The notes below the pieces were generated by a model. The model searched no databases, was not told the origin of the DNA, and saw only the letters and a list, made by a program, of their open reading frames with translations. The translations under genes were made by a program, and so were the position numbers. Of a DNA stretch of 64,000 nt, positions 34,841 through 42,471 are shown piece by piece (the stretch's first letter is position 1; every line of letters starts with the position of its first letter). Origin of the DNA: JAPWJZ01 sp041287865. Its GTDB lineage: Bacteria; Pseudomonadota; Alphaproteobacteria; Micavibrionales; UBA2020. The stretch spans positions 124,001-188,000 of the forward strand of contig JBGGMV010000028.1 in assembly GCA_041287865.1 (NCBI GenBank), given 5' to 3'.

Positions 34841-35590
34841 TCAGCCGGCCTTTTCAGTCACGGGCGGCGGATTCTGTGAAGTGCCCGTTGCCGGCGCGGC
34901 AGCTGCCTTTTCCTTCACATCATAGAACATCTTGATCCAGCGGCGCGGCGGCACTTCGCCGAAGGGCCCGTCCTTTGATCTCCAGTAGGCGAGGATCTGC
35001 GGGAACTGGTTGAACTCCAGATCGCCTTCCTTGATGATCCGGCGGTCGAGCGGCAGGATGCGGAAGGATTTGAACTGCTTGTTGCGGTTTTTATATTCCG
35101 GGCCCTCGAGGAAATCCTGCAAAACGGTGGCGAGGATTTTCGGGCTGTCGGTGCCAAGGCGGTTCTTGGCTTCTTCCTTGCGCGCCAGCAGCGCTTCCAT
35201 CGCGTCGCGGGCAGCGTCGGCCATGGGGCCTTGTGAAATGCGGGCCACGTAAATCGCGCGGCAGAGGTGGTGAAGCGCGGCCTGCCCGATTTCAGGCAGC
35301 CAGACGACGGCGCCGGATTGCATGCGGTCGATGCGCTCGATGTGGAAACATTGGTGGCAGAAGGTGCAGGCGGTGGCGTAATCGTCAGGGCCGGTGGCCT
35401 TGTCGCCCTTGCCGACGAAATTGCACTCTTGATATTTCTTGGACTGGAAGCCGCAATAACGGCAGGTATTGTCGTCCCGGGCGGCTACTTTCTGCCGCAG
35501 TTCGTCCGAGGGACGATGGACATCGGGAGATAAAATACGCCCGGCATCGGATAATGAGCTGATGCCGGGCGATATTTTTATAAAGGCCAT
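34841..35590 (-). CDS. icmJ: Dot/Icm component IcmJ/DotN
   Basis: The family is a zinc-binding cytosolic protein of the type IVB coupling complex (with DotL and DotM). The 249-aa sequence has the expected cysteines: CRYCGFQSKKYQECNFVG and CTFCHQCFHIERIDRM, then LPEIGQAALHHLCRAIYVAR and FKSFRILPLDRRI, which follow the IcmJ pattern. The C-terminal ~20 residues are an Ala/Pro tail beyond the usual ~210 aa. It sits between icmD and icmB, as in Legionella. DotL and DotM are not in this window. Confidence 0.92.
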   Translation of the reverse strand: MAFIKISPGISSLSDAGRILSPDVHRPSDELRQKVAARDDNTCRYCGFQSKKYQECNFVGKGDKATGPDDYATACTFCHQCFHIERIDRMQSGAVVWLPEIGQAALHHLCRAIYVARISQGPMADAARDAMEALLARKEEAKNRLGTDSPKILATVLQDFLEGPEYKNRNKQFKSFRILPLDRRIIKEGDLEFNQFPQILAYWRSKDGPFGEVPPRRWIKMFYDVKEKAAAAPATGTSQNPPPVTEKAG

Positions 35591-35608
35591 CTCGAAGTTT
35601 CTTTTGGC

Positions 35609-35992
35609 TTACGTGAAGATCGTCACGCTGTCCATCAGAAGGGCCGAGCCGTTCAGCTTGGTGAGCGAACCGTTCGAGATAGAACCCTGCATGGCTTGTT
35701 GGATGAAGGGGAAGGCCAGCAGACCACCGCCAGCGGCGATACGAATGAGACCGTCCTTCATTGCAGCCTGGGCCGGGTTGTCAACGTGCGCCTTCAGCTT
35801 GAAGATGCCCGCGACGCCGAGACCAGCGCCACCGATCCAGCACACCGTAGAGATCAGGTTGTTGAAGCCCGATGATGCGGTGATGATGTTCTGTGACATG
35901 TTTTTGAATGTGAGCGCGGCGAATGCGTCCGAGCTCGAACCGACCATCATACCCACAGTGGCGACAGCGGCTAATTTATGCATAGTTTTCAT
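35609..35992 (-). CDS. icmD: Dot/Icm membrane protein IcmD/DotP
   Basis: The small (127 aa) protein has an N-terminal signal or membrane helix (KLAAVATVGMMVGSSSDAFA) and two further hydrophobic stretches (STVCWIGGAGLGVAGIFKLK, RIAAGGGLLAFPFIQQAMQG) linked by KAHVDNPAQA. The size, topology and place between icmC and icmJ fit IcmD/DotP. The same pattern (GIFKLKAHVDNPAQ versus AIFKFKDHVDNPQQ) makes up the N-terminal half of the preceding gene. GGAGG lies 6 nt before the ATG, and a TATAAT occurs in the 60-nt AT-rich gap upstream. Confidence 0.88.
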   Translation of the reverse strand: MKTMHKLAAVATVGMMVGSSSDAFAALTFKNMSQNIITASSGFNNLISTVCWIGGAGLGVAGIFKLKAHVDNPAQAAMKDGLIRIAAGGGLLAFPFIQQAMQGSISNGSLTKLNGSALLMDSVTIFT

Positions 35993-36053
35993 TGTAGTCC
36001 TCCTTCACTTACACACATTGTTATTATAGTAGCATATTTTTTTCTAATATCTA

Positions 36054-36992
36054 CTAGTTAGTAAACGTCAGCGAGCTCACGCCAACGGTGGTCTGGAGTG
36101 CGTTTACCAGCTCACCGAGGTTTATGGCTAAAGCGCCGCCGAACAGGAACGTCAGGCCTGCCGAGAGACTAGCGGTGGGGCCTTGTCCACCGTCGGCAAA
36201 GTTTTTCAAGACGAACCATCCTCTGATGAAAGCGATGTAGCCGACGATCATGACGAAGACCTCCACCCCTTCCAAAACTTTTTCGATCTTGCCGCGGTCA
36301 GTCGCGTTCGTGATGACGTTGGGGTTGATCGTCGCGTTGGACATAAGGTTCGCGTCACCGAAGATAGACGAGGTGAAGGAACCCATGCTGTCGCCGAAGG
36401 AGAACAGCGCGCCCGAGGCGATGAATGTCATAATGGTACCGAAGCCGGCGGGACCGCGCGGGCCTTCCTCCATCCTTTTGGTGAGGCGGGAGATACCGAC
36501 CAGCAGCAGCGCGATACCCGAGAGGTAGGCGAAGGCGGTCAGCAGGTTTTCAATCGGGCCGCCGATGTTCGACATGACGTCGACGACCATTTTGTCGAGA
36601 CCACCCGGGGTGAGCGTCGCCGTCGTGAACGACGTCGCATCGATGCGGTTGGAGCCCACGGCGGCGTTACCGAACAAAGATCCGCGCACCGCGTTGGTGG
36701 TGAAAGGAAGCGAGAGGAACATGCCGCCCGCGACCATGCGTTTCACGCCGGCCGACACAGGCGTCTGCTGCGGGTTGTCGACGTGATCCTTGAACTTGAA
36801 GATCGCGGCCGTGCCCAGGAATGAACCCATGATCCAGGCGACGGTCGAGAACACGCCCTGGAGCTTGCCCCAGGAGAACATCGTGTTCTGGATGATGTTA
36901 CCCAGTTTCTGCTGCGCGAAAGCGTCTCCGCTGGTTGTCACGAGGACAATGGCAGCGATTAGTACAATTTTATAGAAATGACGGTACAGCAT
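36054..36992 (-). CDS. icmC: Dot/Icm membrane protein IcmC/DotE fused to an IcmD-like N-terminal domain
   Basis: Residues 1-~120 repeat the IcmD pattern (a signal-like helix, then STVAWIMGSFLGTAAIFKFK, DHVDNPQQ, RMVAGGMFLSLPFTTNAVRG). Residues ~140-312 show the IcmC/DotE-type arrangement of membrane helices (LLTAFAYLSGIALLLVGISR, TIMTFIASGALFSFGDSMG, VMIVGYIAFIRGWFVLKNFA and GLTFLFGGALAINLGELVNA). IcmC alone is ~190 aa, so this looks like an IcmD-IcmC fusion followed by a second free IcmD. The start at ATG 36992 fits the AGAGGG site better than GTG 36998. Inner-membrane location. Family calls rest on pattern and gene order. Confidence 0.82.
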   Translation of the reverse strand: MLYRHFYKIVLIAAIVLVTTSGDAFAQQKLGNIIQNTMFSWGKLQGVFSTVAWIMGSFLGTAAIFKFKDHVDNPQQTPVSAGVKRMVAGGMFLSLPFTTNAVRGSLFGNAAVGSNRIDATSFTTATLTPGGLDKMVVDVMSNIGGPIENLLTAFAYLSGIALLLVGISRLTKRMEEGPRGPAGFGTIMTFIASGALFSFGDSMGSFTSSIFGDANLMSNATINPNVITNATDRGKIEKVLEGVEVFVMIVGYIAFIRGWFVLKNFADGGQGPTASLSAGLTFLFGGALAINLGELVNALQTTVGVSSLTFTN

Positions 36993-36998
36993 AAACAC

Positions 36999-37408
36999 AC
37001 CCTCTTCATGCTATAACAAAAAGCGTATATCTTTAATTAGAGCACTTTTTGGTTATAGTGGCAAACAGGCCTGCGCCTTATCCGCCTTCTTCTATTATCT
37101 ATCTAATTGATTTATATAAGATTAATATTCACTACATCTATGGGAACAAAAGATAAAATTCGACTCAAATTTGGCAAAAATCCCCCCTGGTACTTGCGAA
37201 TCGTTCTCAAAATCTGACGAGTCTCTGTCATAAAACCACCTCTTCTGCCGGGGCGAATAACACTCTAAGTGAGTATTTTACATATACCTTATATAGGGGC
37301 GTGGCGGAGGGGGTGAAGGGCGGCAGGCGATTCTCTGCCTGCAAGGGCCGTCAAAAAGAAAACCCCAGCTGTAACGCCGGGGCTCTCTTTAAATCCAGAA
37401 GCAATATT
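36999..37408. other. AT-rich intergenic region between icmC and icmG, with a possible 25-aa frame
   Basis: This 410-base stretch is AT rich at 37017-37300, unlike the flanks, and is a likely promoter/leader region for icmC-D-J. One short plus-strand frame at 37140-37217 reads MGTKDKIRLKFGKNPPWYLR then IVLKI, without a convincing ribosome site. A GC hairpin with CCCC/GGGG arms near 37364-37383 may end transcription from icmG. I see no other gene. Confidence 0.45.
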
Positions 37409-38965
37409 TTACTGGCTCACGCGGCCCTGCGTGCCGGCGACAACCCAGCGGCCGGCCGCATCGCGGTCGATCGCCGTGATCTTGCCGACGCCTTTCAGCG
37501 TGTCGCCGACATTGACCGTCTTCAGCTCGCTCGAGCCGGGCGCGGCAACCCAGGCGGTGCCGGGCTTGGCGGATTTCAACACCCATTTAGGCGCGGCCGT
37601 GTTCACGACCACAGCGGCCTTCGGTTTCGCCTTGACGACGCGCGGCTTGGCGACGACAGGTTCGGCAGCTTCGACGGGCGCGGTCGCCTGCGTCTCCGCG
37701 TTAGCGGCCTTTGCTTCAGCGGCAGCAGCTTTCGCAGCCGCTTTGGCGGCGGCTTTCGCTTCGGCAGCGGCGGCCTTTTCCTCGGCAGCCTGCGCTTTTG
37801 CAGCAGCCTTGGCGGCAGCAGCGGCTTCGCGTTCGGCGGCGCGCGCGGCAGCGCGTTCAGCCTTGTCGGAGGCCATCGCGGTGATCGAGGAACGCAGCGC
37901 GGCGATGTCTTCCTTGGAGGCGAGACCCGACACAGCGGCCTTCACGCCGCTGATGTCTTTTTCCAGCGCGTGCAGGCGTTTTTCCAGCGCCTCGACCTTG
38001 CCGGCCAGCGCAGGATCGACAGCGGCGGCGACAGCCGTTGCCGTCGCGGCGGTTGCGGCAGCGGCGGCGACCTCGGCAACTGCTTCGACCGGCACGGCCG
38101 GCGCGGGATCTACAACCGGCGCCGCATCGGCGACCGGCGCAACGGGCGCGGGATCGGCAGAGACAATGGCGGAAGGATCTGTTTCAGCCGGCACCGTCGC
38201 GGCAATTGCGGCGGGATCGGCAGCAGAAGGATCAGCCGCAGGAACGGCGGCAGGATCATTCGCCGGCGGCGTCGCCAGCACGTCGATCATCGCTGTCGGA
38301 TCGGCAGCAGGCGCTGCCGGATCGGCAAGAGGCGCGGGCGCGGTGGGATCGACAAGGGGAGCAGGCGCGGCAGCCGTTTCGGCGGGCGCTGCAAATCCGG
38401 CGTCGGCCGGCGCAGGATCAAGCGAGGGCGCACCCGGCATCGCCTGGGCCGTATTCGCGGCGCCGAAAGCAGCGGCAGGATCGGCGGGCGCGGCAGCCGT
38501 GTCGGTCGCGGGGCTGAGCGTGGAGGGCATCATCGCATCGTCTGCGCCGGCGGCGGATTTTTCCTTCACTTCCTTGTTTTCGGACTCGGGCACGGCGGCG
38601 CCGTCCCATTTTGCGTCAACCGTGGTCTGCGGCGGGATGGCATCCGCGCCCGTGGCGGGCGTCACCGGCGCGCCGTTGGCGTCGACGGCGGCGGTCTGCG
38701 TGCCGACGGCCGCCGGATCGGCGGGAGCGGCAGCTTCGGGGCTGAGGCCCGGGATCGGGATGGGGGATTGCAGGAAGCCGAGCTTGATCGCGGCCGCGGC
38801 GCCGCCGCCGCCCAGCACGATGAGCAGCAGGAGGATTTTCATGAACCCGCCGCCTTTTTTCTTGGCAGGCGGCGCGTTGGTCACGGCCTCTTCGGCTCCG
38901 GTGTCGTCGGTGAATTCTTCTGTGACTTCGGTTTCATCGGCATCAAAGCCGTCATTGTTCGTCAT
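37409..38965 (-). CDS. icmG: IcmG/DotF-position inner-membrane protein, Ala/Pro-rich (518 aa)
   Basis: The gene order places it where Legionella has icmG/dotF. The protein has an acidic cytosolic N-terminus, one membrane helix (GGFMKILLLLIVLGGGGAAA, ~residues 38-58), a long Ala/Pro/Asp low-complexity part with repeated PADPAA-like units (to ~300), an Ala/Lys/Glu coiled coil (~310-420) and a small C-terminal beta domain (WVLKSAKPGTAWVAAPGSSE, VGDTLKGVGKITAIDRDAAG). A comparable end domain occurs in TraP/DotF-type proteins. It is about twice the size of Legionella DotF, by expansion of the periplasmic linker. GGAAGGA precedes the ATG. The assignment is by synteny and topology, not by strong sequence match. 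Confidence 0.7.
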   Translation of the reverse strand: MTNNDGFDADETEVTEEFTDDTGAEEAVTNAPPAKKKGGGFMKILLLLIVLGGGGAAAAIKLGFLQSPIPIPGLSPEAAAPADPAAVGTQTAAVDANGAPVTPATGADAIPPQTTVDAKWDGAAVPESENKEVKEKSAAGADDAMMPSTLSPATDTAAAPADPAAAFGAANTAQAMPGAPSLDPAPADAGFAAPAETAAAPAPLVDPTAPAPLADPAAPAADPTAMIDVLATPPANDPAAVPAADPSAADPAAIAATVPAETDPSAIVSADPAPVAPVADAAPVVDPAPAVPVEAVAEVAAAAATAATATAVAAAVDPALAGKVEALEKRLHALEKDISGVKAAVSGLASKEDIAALRSSITAMASDKAERAAARAAEREAAAAAKAAAKAQAAEEKAAAAEAKAAAKAAAKAAAAEAKAANAETQATAPVEAAEPVVAKPRVVKAKPKAAVVVNTAAPKWVLKSAKPGTAWVAAPGSSELKTVNVGDTLKGVGKITAIDRDAAGRWVVAGTQGRVSQ

Positions 38966-39067
38966 GGTGACGTTCCTTCCGGTTATTTTCCCAGCAAATC
39001 GGCGCTGCCCTTTATATAGCCGCGCCGCCTTGCCTCGCTGTTATACATCGCAGCCTTGCGGCTTGAA

Positions 39068-40444
39068 TTATTGTTCCACGTTGCCGGTCGTGACGGGCTG
39101 GAGGAAGAGAATCCCCATCGTCGTGCCACGCTTCAGCTTCACGGTCGGGCCGTCGGGGGCTTCGTCCTTCATGAACTGGCCGATCTTGTCGGCGGCGTCC
39201 TTGATGCCCGTAAACAGCTCTTCCTTGCCGGTCGGCTCGGGTTCGTCCTGCACCACGCCGCCGCCGGCGGTGGTGGTGGAAGATTTGCCCGTCTCCGTCA
39301 CGGCCTCGGCATAGCCCTTGATGAAGTCGGCCGCCACGGGGATGAAGACCCGCTGGAGATAGTGGTTGTCGACTTCGGAGTTCAGGCCGGTCAGCGTCGT
39401 TTTCTCGTCGAGCGCGATGCCGTCGACGGTGTAGGAAACGCCGTCCTTGATGATGCGCTTGAAGTTGAGCGTCAGGTAATCATCCTGCATCTTGAACTCG
39501 CCGATCCCGCGGCCGCCCTCGAAGGGGCCGGAGAGGATCTGCGCCAGCACGGGGCCCTTCACGTCCGAGTTCAGGTCGTTCAGCAGCTGCGCATACGAGA
39601 TCGTGCCGGCCGTGATGATGGTCTTGACCTTGGCCGGCGCCTTGATGTCGCTCACGGGCGTGCCGCCCTTGACGTTGTCGACGAAGGTGAGGTCGCCGCC
39701 CGAGTTCACGGTGTCGAGCGAGCGCTTGCCGTCCTTCGCTTCCTTCGCCTTCTTGGCGTTGTCCTCGCGCAATTTGATCGTATAGAGGCTGTCGCGCTTG
39801 GTGACGCCGAGCTTGGTCTGGTTCTTGGGTTCCTGCGCCAGGATGATGACGCGCATCTGCTCCGCAAGCGCCTTGGCCACGTTCGGGTCCATTTTCACGG
39901 TCGGCTGCGGGTGGATGGGCTGTACCATCGGCACCACTTCGGGCGCCTGGTCCTGTTCCTGCTCGGGAATGGTTTCAGCTTCCATGGCGAGGCGTTTCGC
40001 CTCGGTCTTCTGGCGCCATTCCTGCAGCGGGTCGCCCTGCGCGGTGTTCTGCGTGGGAGGAAGATCGAGCGCGTTCTTCTCGCCGGTGCCGACGGGCGTG
40101 GGCATGGAGGACGTGCCCTCCGAGGCCGCCTGCTGCGCGAGCGCGTCGTTCTGCTTCTTCACCATGTTCCGGTATTCTTCGTCGGCGGGATCGGTGCCGG
40201 GAATGACCTTGGTCTGGCTGTTGTCGACCATGATGGTCGATTTGTTGTCTTTTTCGTCGGGGCCGCCGATGAAGGTGACATAGGCCGCGCCAAGAAGGCC
40301 GAGGCCCAGAATCACGGCTGCGATTTTCAGCAGCGGGTTACTGTCCCACGTGTCCTTGAGCGAGGCTTTTTCGTTTTTATTGCCGGCGTCGAAATCTTCC
40401 TGTGCGTCGATATCGACTTCGTTCTCGTTCTCGTTGTTCGTCAT
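39068..40444 (-). CDS. icmE: Dot/Icm outer-core protein IcmE/DotG (VirB10-like)
   Basis: VirB10-like proteins span the envelope and form the channel core. The 458-aa protein has a cytosolic acidic start, a membrane helix (LLKIAAVILGLGLLGAAYVT, ~residues 35-57) and a C-terminal TrbI/VirB10 domain: ITAGTISYAQLLNDLNSDVK, GPVLAQILSGPFEGGRGIGE and LKRGTTMGILFLQP near the end. Legionella DotG (~1050 aa) has a long pentapeptide-repeat region; that is absent here. The ATG overlaps the icmK stop (ATGA), so expression is coupled. Confidence 0.93.
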   Translation of the reverse strand: MTNNENENEVDIDAQEDFDAGNKNEKASLKDTWDSNPLLKIAAVILGLGLLGAAYVTFIGGPDEKDNKSTIMVDNSQTKVIPGTDPADEEYRNMVKKQNDALAQQAASEGTSSMPTPVGTGEKNALDLPPTQNTAQGDPLQEWRQKTEAKRLAMEAETIPEQEQDQAPEVVPMVQPIHPQPTVKMDPNVAKALAEQMRVIILAQEPKNQTKLGVTKRDSLYTIKLREDNAKKAKEAKDGKRSLDTVNSGGDLTFVDNVKGGTPVSDIKAPAKVKTIITAGTISYAQLLNDLNSDVKGPVLAQILSGPFEGGRGIGEFKMQDDYLTLNFKRIIKDGVSYTVDGIALDEKTTLTGLNSEVDNHYLQRVFIPVAADFIKGYAEAVTETGKSSTTTAGGGVVQDEPEPTGKEELFTGIKDAADKIGQFMKDEAPDGPTVKLKRGTTMGILFLQPVTTGNVEQ

Positions 40445-41604
40445 GGTTTCGTCACCTCGTCAATCGCGGCAATGCGGGCCTTGACCATCCGGCCTTCGTC
40501 GGAGAGCAGCACGACCGGGGTATTGCCCAGCGCGTAGACCGTCGTCCCGTCGGAGGAGGAAACGCTCGCATCCCAGGCGGGGGAGAGCAGCGTCAGCGGC
40601 GTGCGCAGGTAAACGCGTCCGGAAAGCTTGTAGGCCGTGGTGCGCGTATCGACGCCCTCCACCGTCAGCTTCTCGGCGTTCTGCGGCGGCGTGCCGTCGA
40701 GCACGCCCACCATTTGTTCGTCCTTGCCGGCAACCGTTTTCAGGCCGCCGTATTCGATGATCGGCGTCTTGGCGAGCGGGCCCGGTTTCGGGATGCGCAG
40801 GTCAAGGCGGTAATGCACCCAGTCGATGCCGGTGGTCAGGCGCATCGTCACGGGCGTGATCATGTCGACGAAGCGGATCGAGATGTTGCCGACGCCGTGC
40901 GCGGTCTGCGGCACGATGCGCAGGATGTTGCCGCCCGATTCAGGCGCCTGGATCAGGAAGGGGCCTGCCCAGCTCATGTCCTGAATGGGCCAGGGCATGC
41001 CGGTCGCATCGACGATCGACACCGACGTCACGTGGTTGGGCGCCATGCGGATGATCAGCGGCTCGGCCGAAGGATCGAGCGAGAGCGTCTGCACTTCCTG
41101 TCTCGGCTCCGGCACGGTCAGCGGCGTTTCAGCCGATTCGCGGTTGACGCGGAACTGATTCAGCGTTTCGCGGATTTGTTCAGGCTTGAGGGGCATCAGC
41201 TGCTTAAGCGCCATGGTGAAGGTCTGCTCTTCGATCTTGCGCTGCTGCTCCTGCGCTTCCTGCTCCATCATCGCCTGCAGTTCTTCGGGAGTCTGCGGCG
41301 CGCCGCCCATGCCGCCCGGCATCATCGGGTCAACTGCGCCGTTCGCGCCGGGCAATGTCATGCCGGGGCTGAGATCGCCCGGTGTGCCTGCGGCGCCAGC
41401 CGTTGCGTTTCCGGTTGCGGGAGGCTGCGCCTGTCCGCCGGCGCCGGGAAGTCCTGCGCCGCCTTTTTTGCGCAGGTCGTTCTGGAACTGCGTGAATTCG
41501 TCGACCGCGTCATTCTGCGCGTAGGCAGAAGGCGCGTTCACGGCCAGCATGGCGCACAGCACAACCGCTGGCAGCAGCAGGCGCGTGATTCCCTTCTTCT
41601 TCAT
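40441..41604 (-). CDS. icmK: Dot/Icm outer-membrane core protein IcmK/DotH
   Basis: The 387-aa protein has a signal peptide (GITRLLLPAVVLCAMLAVNA, cleaved after AYA), a Gly/Ala/Pro-rich linker, a helical segment (LMPLKPEQIRETLNQFRVNR) and the DotH beta domain (IRMAPNHVTSVSIVDATGMP, WPIQDMSWAGPFLIQAPESG, NISIRFVDMITPVTMRLTTG). DotH forms the outer-membrane ring with DotC, DotD and DotG. AGGA precedes the ATG. It overlaps icmE by 4 nt. An AT-rich ~200-nt gap upstream (41605-41803) includes CATAACGCATTATAATGG, a likely -10 region. Confidence 0.93.
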   Translation of the reverse strand: MKKKGITRLLLPAVVLCAMLAVNAPSAYAQNDAVDEFTQFQNDLRKKGGAGLPGAGGQAQPPATGNATAGAAGTPGDLSPGMTLPGANGAVDPMMPGGMGGAPQTPEELQAMMEQEAQEQQRKIEEQTFTMALKQLMPLKPEQIRETLNQFRVNRESAETPLTVPEPRQEVQTLSLDPSAEPLIIRMAPNHVTSVSIVDATGMPWPIQDMSWAGPFLIQAPESGGNILRIVPQTAHGVGNISIRFVDMITPVTMRLTTGIDWVHYRLDLRIPKPGPLAKTPIIEYGGLKTVAGKDEQMVGVLDGTPPQNAEKLTVEGVDTRTTAYKLSGRVYLRTPLTLLSPAWDASVSSSDGTTVYALGNTPVVLLSDEGRMVKARIAAIDEVTKP

Positions 41605-41803
41605 TGCTTCCTGTCTCCCCTGTAGCAGGCCCTGACGCTGTTAACTGCGAGGGCCCTTCCCTGTCGGAATTATTAATTTATACCTCAGCAAAAATAAAAG
41701 GCATAGCCATTATAATGCGTTATGAGACAAGTTTTTTAAAAGAGCGCGCGGGGTTTACGAAACGCCGCGAAAATCGGCCGCGCAAAAAAAGCGCGGCGCG
41801 ACA

Positions 41804-42457
41804 TTACATGATCGACCACTGATAGATGCCGACGCCCATCGGGTTGTCGATCGTGTCTTCCTTCACGAGGATCACCATGATGCCGTAGCCCTTGGTGGTC
41901 TTCTTCGAGCCCGCGCGGGTAGTCATAATGAGGCTCACGTTCATCACCCAGCGGTACTGGCCCTCGATGACGCCTTCGGCGACCACGGTGGGCTCTTCGC
42001 GGGGGATGGAGGTTATCACCTGCTGGTAATCGGTGACCGATTTCAGCAGGCCGGATTTCAACAGCGCGGTCGAGAAGCTTTCCCAGCCGTCTTTCGAGAA
42101 GAATCGCTTCGACTTGCCGAAAACCTCGTCGTAGTTGAGGAAGTTGAAGGTCATGATCTCGGTCGTGGCCGCGCCCAGCCACGAGACCAGCGCGTTCTTG
42201 TTCAGGTTCGGCTCCTTCAGGCCCACCATCTGCTGGCGCGTGCCGGCGGCGGAGACGGCGAAGAAGCGGTCCTGCGGCAGCACGTAGTCGACGAAGTAAT
42301 AGATCGTGCAGACAAGAATGACGATGACGAGGGATTCAAGCTTCACGACCCAGAGCAGGTTGCGAAAACCCGTCTTGTAGCTCATGAGCTCGTCCTGCGC
42401 CATCTGCTCCTGCGACAGCTCGACTTCGCCCGTCTGTGATTCTGCTGGTGCCGCCAA
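41804..42457 (-). CDS. icmL: Dot/Icm inner-membrane protein IcmL/DotI, second copy
   Basis: The DotI pattern is visible: a cytosolic N-terminus, one membrane helix (LESLVIVILVCTIYYFVDYV, ~residues 40-60) and a periplasmic domain with PQDRFFAVSAAGTRQQMVGL, SKRFFSKDGWESFSTALLKS, VAEGVIEGQYRWVMNVSLIM and a final NPMGVGIYQWSIM. The length (217 aa) is normal. It uses a TTG start (42457) with AGGAG 9 nt upstream, 14 nt after the stop of the other IcmL-like gene. Gene order places it where Legionella icmL stands, directly before icmK. Confidence 0.92.
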   Translation of the reverse strand: MAAPAESQTGEVELSQEQMAQDELMSYKTGFRNLLWVVKLESLVIVILVCTIYYFVDYVLPQDRFFAVSAAGTRQQMVGLKEPNLNKNALVSWLGAATTEIMTFNFLNYDEVFGKSKRFFSKDGWESFSTALLKSGLLKSVTDYQQVITSIPREEPTVVAEGVIEGQYRWVMNVSLIMTTRAGSKKTTKGYGIMVILVKEDTIDNPMGVGIYQWSIM

Positions 42458-42471
42458 GAATGACGCTCCTG

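Noticed and set aside
37301..39314. Long open frames on the plus strand opposite icmG
   Set aside because: They mirror the Ala/Pro/Asp low-complexity gene (Gly/Arg-rich or Ala/Ser-rich products) and have no supporting ribosome site or family.
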